From positions 4,193,908-4,257,907 of the forward strand of contig NZ_JWJG01000028.1 of the NCBI RefSeq assembly GCF_000818395.1: 64,000 bases of DNA, written 5' to 3'. Every line of letters starts with the position of its first letter. Position 1 is the first letter of the stretch. The translations under genes and the position numbers were made by a program. This DNA comes from Noviherbaspirillum autotrophicum. Its GTDB lineage: Bacteria > Pseudomonadota > Gammaproteobacteria > Burkholderiales > Burkholderiaceae_D. The notes below the pieces were generated by a model that saw nothing but the letters and a program-made list of their open reading frames with translations, had not been told where the DNA came from and searched no databases. Below are positions 57,493 to 64,000 of this stretch, one piece after another.

Positions 57493-57897
57493 TCAGGCGG
57501 GTTGATCCACGAACTTCTTTTCACGCCATAGCGCGGTCACAACATGCATTTGCTGATTGTAGTCTGTAGCCTTTCCATTCATCACTCGGCGCCACAACTC
57601 CATAGGTCGCATTGCAAGGGTTTCATCAATATGCAAGAGCGCCAGCCCCTCTTTCGCATATATCGCGTTCTTGTTTGACGTGGTGTACTGCCCTGGGCTG
57701 ATGCCCTTGATGAGCCCGGCACCGGCAAGTCCAAGGAAAGTAGATTTTGGACAAGGCTTCTCGGCAGAGGAAGGTGTACCGCAAAATTCATGGGCTGCTA
57801 TATCCCATGCTTCAGCTGGTGACGTGTTATTCGCTGCTAAAGTTGCAGCCTTTAACGCAGCTTTTTGATACTGCGTCAGTTTCCGGTAGTGGGTCAT
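57493..57897 (-). CDS. hypothetical protein, DUF6979-like
   Basis: 134 residues from ATG 57897, with a very good AAGGAG ribosome binding site. YQKAALKAATLAANNTSPAE and AWDIAAHEF are followed by CPKSTFLGLAGAGLIKGISP and GQYTTSNKNAIYAKEGLALL. The pattern C-PK-x-x-FLGL-x-x-x-GL-x-KGI-x-x-G-x-Y resembles the small DUF6979 family as I remember it. The function is unknown; the last 35 residues (WRRVMNGKATDYNQQMHVVT) look like an appended helix pair. It is first in a two-gene unit with the endonuclease-like gene. Confidence 0.6.
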   Translation of the reverse strand: MTHYRKLTQYQKAALKAATLAANNTSPAEAWDIAAHEFCGTPSSAEKPCPKSTFLGLAGAGLIKGISPGQYTTSNKNAIYAKEGLALLHIDETLAMRPMELWRRVMNGKATDYNQQMHVVTALWREKKFVDQPA

Positions 57898-58058
57898 CGA
57901 ATTCTCCTTGATCCTGTTGAAAACAGTACCCCTTTAGCAAAGAGAAGTGCTGATCTAGCTCCAGAATAATGTTTACCGTCTGCCAAAAAGGCGATGTGAG
58001 CATAGTGTACGTCCAACAGGATGCCAAATTTCAACTCAACTCATGAAAGGAAGGCCTC

Positions 58059-58160
58059 ATGGCAAATCGTACTTACGCGGCCCCCAACAATCCGAACTGG
58101 CCGAGCCGCACCGGCGGAACATCCGGTAAGCACCGCGGAAACAAACCACCGAGCAAGTAA
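58059..58160 (+). CDS. 33-residue small protein
   Basis: ATG at 58059, preceded by AAAGGAAGG six bases away, an excellent ribosome binding site. The product starts ANRTYAAPNNPNWPSRTGG and ends in a basic RGNKPPSK. Composition (Pro, Asn, Gly, Lys) fits a small, unfolded basic protein; similar tiny proteins of the pattern TYxAPNNPNxPSxTG occur in proteobacteria as unnamed genes. It is too short for usual gene finders. Function unknown. Confidence 0.55.
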   Translation: MANRTYAAPNNPNWPSRTGGTSGKHRGNKPPSK

Positions 58161-58481
58161 TAACGGTAGTTTCGTGGCAAGCTCCATCAAGGATATGGGG
58201 CTTGCCATACACGTCTTGAGGCAAAGTGCAATGTACAGCAGCCATTCAAGCGGCAACTATCGCTAAAGGGTGAATTTCTGCTTATGGCCGCACCGCGCCG
58301 CGTCGTCGCTACTTAACCTCGCCTGCTTTATGTCAGGTTGCAGACCATCATTGTTCGATAGTGACCACGTGCAGTCGCCCCAAAGCCGAAGTCGCCCGTT
58401 CCAGAAAGCTGACATCCAACGCTAAGCTAAACGCGGTTCCTAAGACATGCCTTGCCTTGATAATAATCGCATCCTCTCGCT
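58161..58481. other. stretch without a recognisable gene
   Basis: About 320 bases between the 33-residue gene and the end of the 23-residue frame. No domain, repeat or strong hairpin seen. Confidence 0.4.
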
Positions 58482-58553
58482 TCATCCGTTAAAGAACATC
58501 AGCGCTATCAAACCAAGAGAGATTGCGATATGCCATTTATCAAATGTGCGCAT
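58482..58553 (-). CDS. candidate 23-residue single-helix membrane peptide
   Basis: ATG at 58553 lies inside the last codons of the preceding gene and reads MRTFDKWHIAISLGLIALMF then FNG. Residues 8-22 form one hydrophobic helix. The overlap suggests translational coupling. It could equally be the frameshifted tail of the upstream protein, giving that protein a C-terminal membrane anchor. Evidence is sequence pattern only. Confidence 0.3.
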   Translation of the reverse strand: MRTFDKWHIAISLGLIALMFFNG

Positions 58554-59175
58554 CTTTGATGGCGCTACGGTAGTACCGCATGCGCTCCGCCAGTTCGGCT
58601 TCGATCTGATCGAGGGCTCGCACTTCGGGGAACCCGGAGACGGCGCGATCTTCATTGATGTCCCGCAGAACGTCTTCTGGAACGAGGTCGTCTGCGAGGT
58701 AAGCGACGTCCTGAATAAAACTGGTCAAGTCAACCGCATCATAATCTTCGTCCACGGCTTCGAAAGCAGCTGCGAGCAGATTCAGGTGCGCGAGCGTAGG
58801 TAGGCCGGATTCCTGCCTCACCCCCATCGGATTCTGAAGCAGGCTTTCAACCAGCTGGGATGCTTTTCGCGGCGAGACGCCGGGAAGCCATGCAATCTCT
58901 GCGCTCAACCTGGTGCGCGGGTTCGTCAGGTCAGATCGCGCCTTCTGGCAAACATCGGAATCCAGTTCCAGCGACTTCTCTTCCGCCAACTCGACGATGC
59001 GCTTACGGTTGTCGCGTATCGTCACGCTCAAAACCGCGAACGCCGATTGATGCAGCGGGGTTGTGGTGAGGCGGGGAGCCAGTTGGCCCGGAATCGGTAG
59101 CGGCGCTGACGCAGTTAGTGCCTGTTCGACAGGCATCGCAGGCGACGGAATGTTCTTGATTATTAATGGGCACAT
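58540..59175 (-). CDS. hypothetical protein with a degenerate J-like N-terminal region
   Basis: 211 residues from ATG 59175, overlapping the upstream gene by 13 bases. After a Pro-rich leader comes FAVLSVTIRDNRKRIVELAE, EKSLELDSDVCQKARSDLTN and PRTRLSAEIAWLPGVSPRKA. The order (F-x-x-L, a basic helix, then L-x-x-P-x-x-R-L) is reminiscent of J-domain-type folds with the HPD replaced, but this is my own reading. The rest is acidic and helical (DEDYDAVDLTSFIQDVAYLA; ALDQIEAELAERMRYYRSAI). Related proteins I remember are longer, so it may be truncated. Confidence 0.55.
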   Translation of the reverse strand: MCPLIIKNIPSPAMPVEQALTASAPLPIPGQLAPRLTTTPLHQSAFAVLSVTIRDNRKRIVELAEEKSLELDSDVCQKARSDLTNPRTRLSAEIAWLPGVSPRKASQLVESLLQNPMGVRQESGLPTLAHLNLLAAAFEAVDEDYDAVDLTSFIQDVAYLADDLVPEDVLRDINEDRAVSGFPEVRALDQIEAELAERMRYYRSAIKDAHI

Positions 59176-59504
59176 GGTGCGGCTGGGAGCATATCGACAC
59201 GCTTGCATTCTTCGGCAAAGCGACGCCATGTCAGGAGATTCTCCGCTTGATCGCGTGCGGTGCGTGTAGACACCCGGCCATCCAGATAATCGGCGTGCTT
59301 CTGAAAATGTTCATTGAACCGCTGGCCAAGCTCGTCCCCAACGAGGTCGGAATCTTGGAGGTTGAGGCGCCGCATCCAGCCGTTGATGGCGCTGGCGAAG
59401 TTCATCACTTGTTGTTTTGAGAAGCCCCGTGTAGTTTGGACGTTGGCAGCATGGGCTTTGAGTTGGCCGTAAGTAGTTTGGAAACCTGTCGTCTGAGTCG
59501 TCAT
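59163..59504 (-). CDS. hypothetical helical protein
   Basis: 113 residues from ATG 59504, TTQTTGFQTTYGQLKAHAAN at the start and a helical body RGFSKQQVMNFASAINGWMR, DELGQRFNEHFQKHADYLDG and ARDQAENLLTWRRFAEE. It resembles the SAM-like N-terminal region of recombinases in pattern, but without a catalytic domain. It overlaps the next gene by 13 bases, so the two are probably made together. No function assigned. Confidence 0.5.
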   Translation of the reverse strand: MTTQTTGFQTTYGQLKAHAANVQTTRGFSKQQVMNFASAINGWMRRLNLQDSDLVGDELGQRFNEHFQKHADYLDGRVSTRTARDQAENLLTWRRFAEECKRVDMLPAAPCAH

Positions 59505-59876
59505 GTTGTCTGATGCGGTAGGTAATAACGGTCTCGTTAGCTGCCAAATAACGGGGAACCGTACAAAAACCGCTTCAAATCACGGCTCCGTCAACATTCC
59601 TTCATTGTAACTTGGTTGACAAAATGCAAGACAAATGCCGTTAGTCCGTTCCTGCGTCCACTTGGGATGCTACAGAGGCTTGGACGAAGAAATAGTCGTC
59701 CTGCCACCGTATAGCTCATGCCACGCAAAATGAACGACCTTGAATTAAACTCGGCAAGGGATGAAAGCCGCCCGGCATGTAGCTAAGACTTCGGCTGCCA
59801 ATCTGCCCATAACGAAAATTTCAGCGCTAGGTGCTTGCTAATTCGCCTGGAGCTCAATCTACGCAAATTTGTTTTC
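59505..59876. other. divergent intergenic region
   Basis: About 370 bases between the start of the 113-residue gene (- strand) and the next + strand gene. It must contain promoters for both; I cannot place them. No gene or repeat seen. Confidence 0.4.
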
Positions 59877-60737
59877 ATGCTTCAGAAATACGAACTCGCC
59901 AACTTAGTGCCGCTGCTCGAAACAATCCGAAGAAGTGACAGGTATTCCGGTATGGACGGTGTAAATGTTCTTACAAACGCGGCTTTTGGCAACGATTACA
60001 ACAAGGGCGAAGTGGTGCGCGAGCTACACCGTGCAAACGTCGCCGGTTCAAAGAATGACCGGTATTTCGCGCCTGACTTTTCGCATTCAAAGCAGGGATT
60101 TTCCTTTGGGCTAAATCCCTATACCGATTGGTCCTTGGCCCAACTAGAAGGACGGCCAACACACTACTACCTGTTTCTTGGACTGGACTGGTATTCCATC
60201 TCTGGATTAGGCAATACCAACCGGTGGTTTGAATATCTACGGAACCCCTTCGACGGTCCATACGACAAGGAAAATCCCTACGATAAATATTGGCACAACC
60301 TTTGGGCTTGGATAATGCGACGTTTTCGAGTCAGCGCATCAGGAGTCATGGCTTGGGACACTCCGATCGCTGAGGCGGATGCTGCGAAATTCGTTCGCAC
60401 TGACGGCGGCGCATTTATCTTCCACAATCGCATTCCATATCTACGCCCCGCCGGTGAGGAAAGCGCTGGGTCGGATTGGTATGAAATGGAATGGAAGAAA
60501 GATTCAGTACGGCGTGATGCAACCGAAGATTTGCGATTGCTTCGCAAACTCGCCGAAGACAAAATCATTGCATTTTGCACCTGCACCGACTCTGTGAAAG
60601 CGCTGCGCGCTGCCGGCTATTTGCAGGATCAGATCATTTCGTGGCGAGCACATCCCTCACGAGTCTTTCATCCATCTGTTTTCAGCAAAAAGGATTTATG
60701 GTTCAAAGGGCGAAACCACTTCAAAGTGGATGCCTAG
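59877..60737 (+). CDS. hypothetical protein, possibly uracil-DNA-glycosylase-like
   Basis: 286 residues from ATG 59877 (LQKYELANLVPLLETIRRSD). No signal peptide. Features include FGNDYNKGEVVRELHRANVA, YYLFLGLDWYSISGLGNTNR with a Gly-rich stretch after it, FIFHNRIPYLRPAGEE (Asn before a PYLRP-like turn) and near the end DQIISWRAHPSRVFHP. The HNRIPYLR and W-x-HPS pieces are like the motifs of uracil-DNA-glycosylase folds (N in the middle strand, HPS in the C-terminal loop). The match is weak and from memory. A nucleic-acid role would suit the island. Confidence 0.5.
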   Translation: MLQKYELANLVPLLETIRRSDRYSGMDGVNVLTNAAFGNDYNKGEVVRELHRANVAGSKNDRYFAPDFSHSKQGFSFGLNPYTDWSLAQLEGRPTHYYLFLGLDWYSISGLGNTNRWFEYLRNPFDGPYDKENPYDKYWHNLWAWIMRRFRVSASGVMAWDTPIAEADAAKFVRTDGGAFIFHNRIPYLRPAGEESAGSDWYEMEWKKDSVRRDATEDLRLLRKLAEDKIIAFCTCTDSVKALRAAGYLQDQIISWRAHPSRVFHPSVFSKKDLWFKGRNHFKVDA

Positions 60738-60953
60738 TTGCGCATCTAAGATCTAGTGCATCCGCACAACTCGTTGAATAGATCCCGATTTCGCAGGCAC
60801 TTCTGGGCCTTGCATGGACTGCCCCGCATCCCATAGAAACTTCTGGCCTAGCCCAGCATAAAGGCGCCCGTCAAGATGAGTACCAATAGGAAGACGTACA
60901 GAGGGAGGTCGTGAAGTGTTGCAAGTGATGGATGAATAGCTCCGAGCACCTTA

Positions 60954-61817
60954 GAACCTGTTCAGTGTCTCCGTAATAACAATGACAGGAAGGCGAGCGC
61001 TACGAGTTGGGCGCTGGTTTCCAGTTTGCGCTCGCAGTTCTTCCACAGCCGTCGGCATTTCTCTAACCAGGCGAACGAACGCTCAACGACCCAACGTTTG
61101 GGAAGCACGGCAAAGTGATGCAGCTCGCTGCGCTTGACCACCTCGATTTTTGCGCCGAGGATTTGCCAGACCAACTCTTCATAGCGTGCGCCAGTATAAG
61201 CACCGTCCACGAGCACGGTTTTCACCTCACACAGCGTTTCGTCATTGAGCAACAACATCAACAGGGCGCCATTGCGGTCGGTCACGTCGGCGGTCGTCAC
61301 TTCGATCGCATGCGGTAGTCCCTGCGTATCCACCGCCAGATGTCGCTTGATACCCGATACCTTCTTGCCCGCGTCATAGCCTTTGGCCCGCGCTGTATCC
61401 GTGTTCTTCACGCTTTGCGCGTCGACGATGCAAAAGCTCGTCTTTGCGGTGCGTCCATTCTCGATACGCTCGCGCCTGACCAGATTTTTTTAAAGCTTGC
61501 TCAAACAGGCTCGTCCCATCCGCCGCTGTACTGATCGTCCAGTGATCGAAGTAGTAGCGCACGATATTCCAGCCCGGGAAATCGCCCGGAATTGCACGCC
61601 AGGTACTTCCATTCTTTAGCAAATACAGGATCGCGCAGAAAACATCGTATAAATCCACCTTCCGTGGCGCTGTCCGGTGCTTCGCCCCCTCCAGCATCAG
61701 CCGGATAACTTCAAATTGTTCCCGGCTGACGTCGCTCGGATAAACTTTTCGCTCCATACCAGCTGCTCCGCATTCAGTGCATCTCCAGCGTTTGATTCAA
61801 AGACACTGAACAGGTTC
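60954..61817 (-). mobile_element. IS5-family insertion sequence with intact target duplication
   Basis: 864 bp. Terminal inverted repeats GAACCTGTTCAGTGTCT at the left and the exact complement at the right (AGACACTGAACAGGTTC). A 3-bp duplication TTA flanks it at 60951-60953 and 61818-61820. The recent-looking ends contrast with the frameshift in the transposase gene. Confidence 0.93.
60962..61757 (-). CDS. IS5-family transposase in two frames
   Basis: The first frame (61757-61374) opens ERKVYPSDVSREQFEVIRLM and has the region STWRAIPGDFPGWNIVRYYF. The second (from about 61490 to 60962) continues CIVDAQSVKNTDTARAKGYD, VDGAYTGARYEELVWQ and RWVVERSFAWLEKCRRLWKN, carrying the DDE residues. They are joined near 61492 by a +1 (or -2) shift at a run of seven A in TTTAAAAAAATCT. 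Many IS5 relatives use programmed frameshifting, so the element may be active; a plain indel is the alternative. Confidence 0.85.

Positions 61818-64000
<2,183 letters not shown>

Noticed and set aside
58021..58266. 81-codon + strand frame overlapping the 33-residue gene in another frame
   Set aside because: Its ATG lacks a ribosome binding site, while the shorter frame starting at 58059 has a very good one.

Overview
The window looks like the chromosome of a betaproteobacterium, most likely in or near the Oxalobacteraceae (Herminiimonas, Collimonas, Noviherbaspirillum or Massilia type). This rests on the core genes rather than on a database search: gluQ and rhlE in convergent orientation, and a cyoABCD-surf1-regB-regA operon of typical betaproteobacterial protein character. 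Two thirds of the window is accessory DNA with lower and more uneven GC content than the core block at 37-51 kb.

1-37 kb is one large polysaccharide locus of the Wzx/Wzy type. On the + strand (1-8.05 kb) lie an asparagine synthase end, a heparinase II/III-like protein, a WbuB-like glycosyltransferase, and a cassette of SDR reductase, PglC-like sugar-phosphate transferase and WbpM-like 4,6-dehydratase. That cassette fits chain initiation with a 6-deoxy-HexNAc such as QuiNAc or FucNAc. On the - strand (32.2 down to 11.7 kb) an operon-like run encodes a YjbH-PAP2 fusion, an OPX export protein, Wzz, GalE, ManC, Fcl, Gmd, an acetyltransferase, GT10 and GT11 fucosyltransferases, a Wzx flippase, GT2 and GT4 enzymes, a 70-residue protein, a Wzy-like polymerase and two OafA-type acyltransferases. 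A complete rfbBDAC set for dTDP-L-rhamnose (37.0-33.6 kb) lies upstream, beside a frameshifted pirin gene. The predicted product is an acylated polymer with fucose and rhamnose. The two arms converge on a graveyard of nested insertion sequences (8.06-11.5 kb): IS3, IS256 and IS630 remnants and a well-preserved IS3.

37-51 kb is core: gluQ, rhlE, a MbcA/ParS-RES toxin-antitoxin pair, the redox-sensing RegB/RegA pair joined to surf1 and the cytochrome bo3 oxidase genes, an MFS transporter, an HD-GYP protein and a CAU-anticodon tRNA.

51-62 kb starts at that tRNA and is island-like. It holds an integrase N-terminal fragment, a bacterial protein with two C2H2-like zinc fingers, a divergent Nmad2-like gene (a nucleotide-modification-associated domain), a Big2 lipoprotein next to a Tat-exported thioredoxin-fold protein, IS5 and IS701 remnants, a two-gene module of endonuclease-like appearance, a coupled run of small unknown genes, a possible uracil-DNA-glycosylase-like protein, and an IS5-family element inserted exactly in the stop codon of the next gene. 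The window ends inside a large secreted-looking protein with a (Pro-Ala)n linker encoded by a hexanucleotide repeat. The most likely place for an undescribed system is 51.4-60.7 kb.
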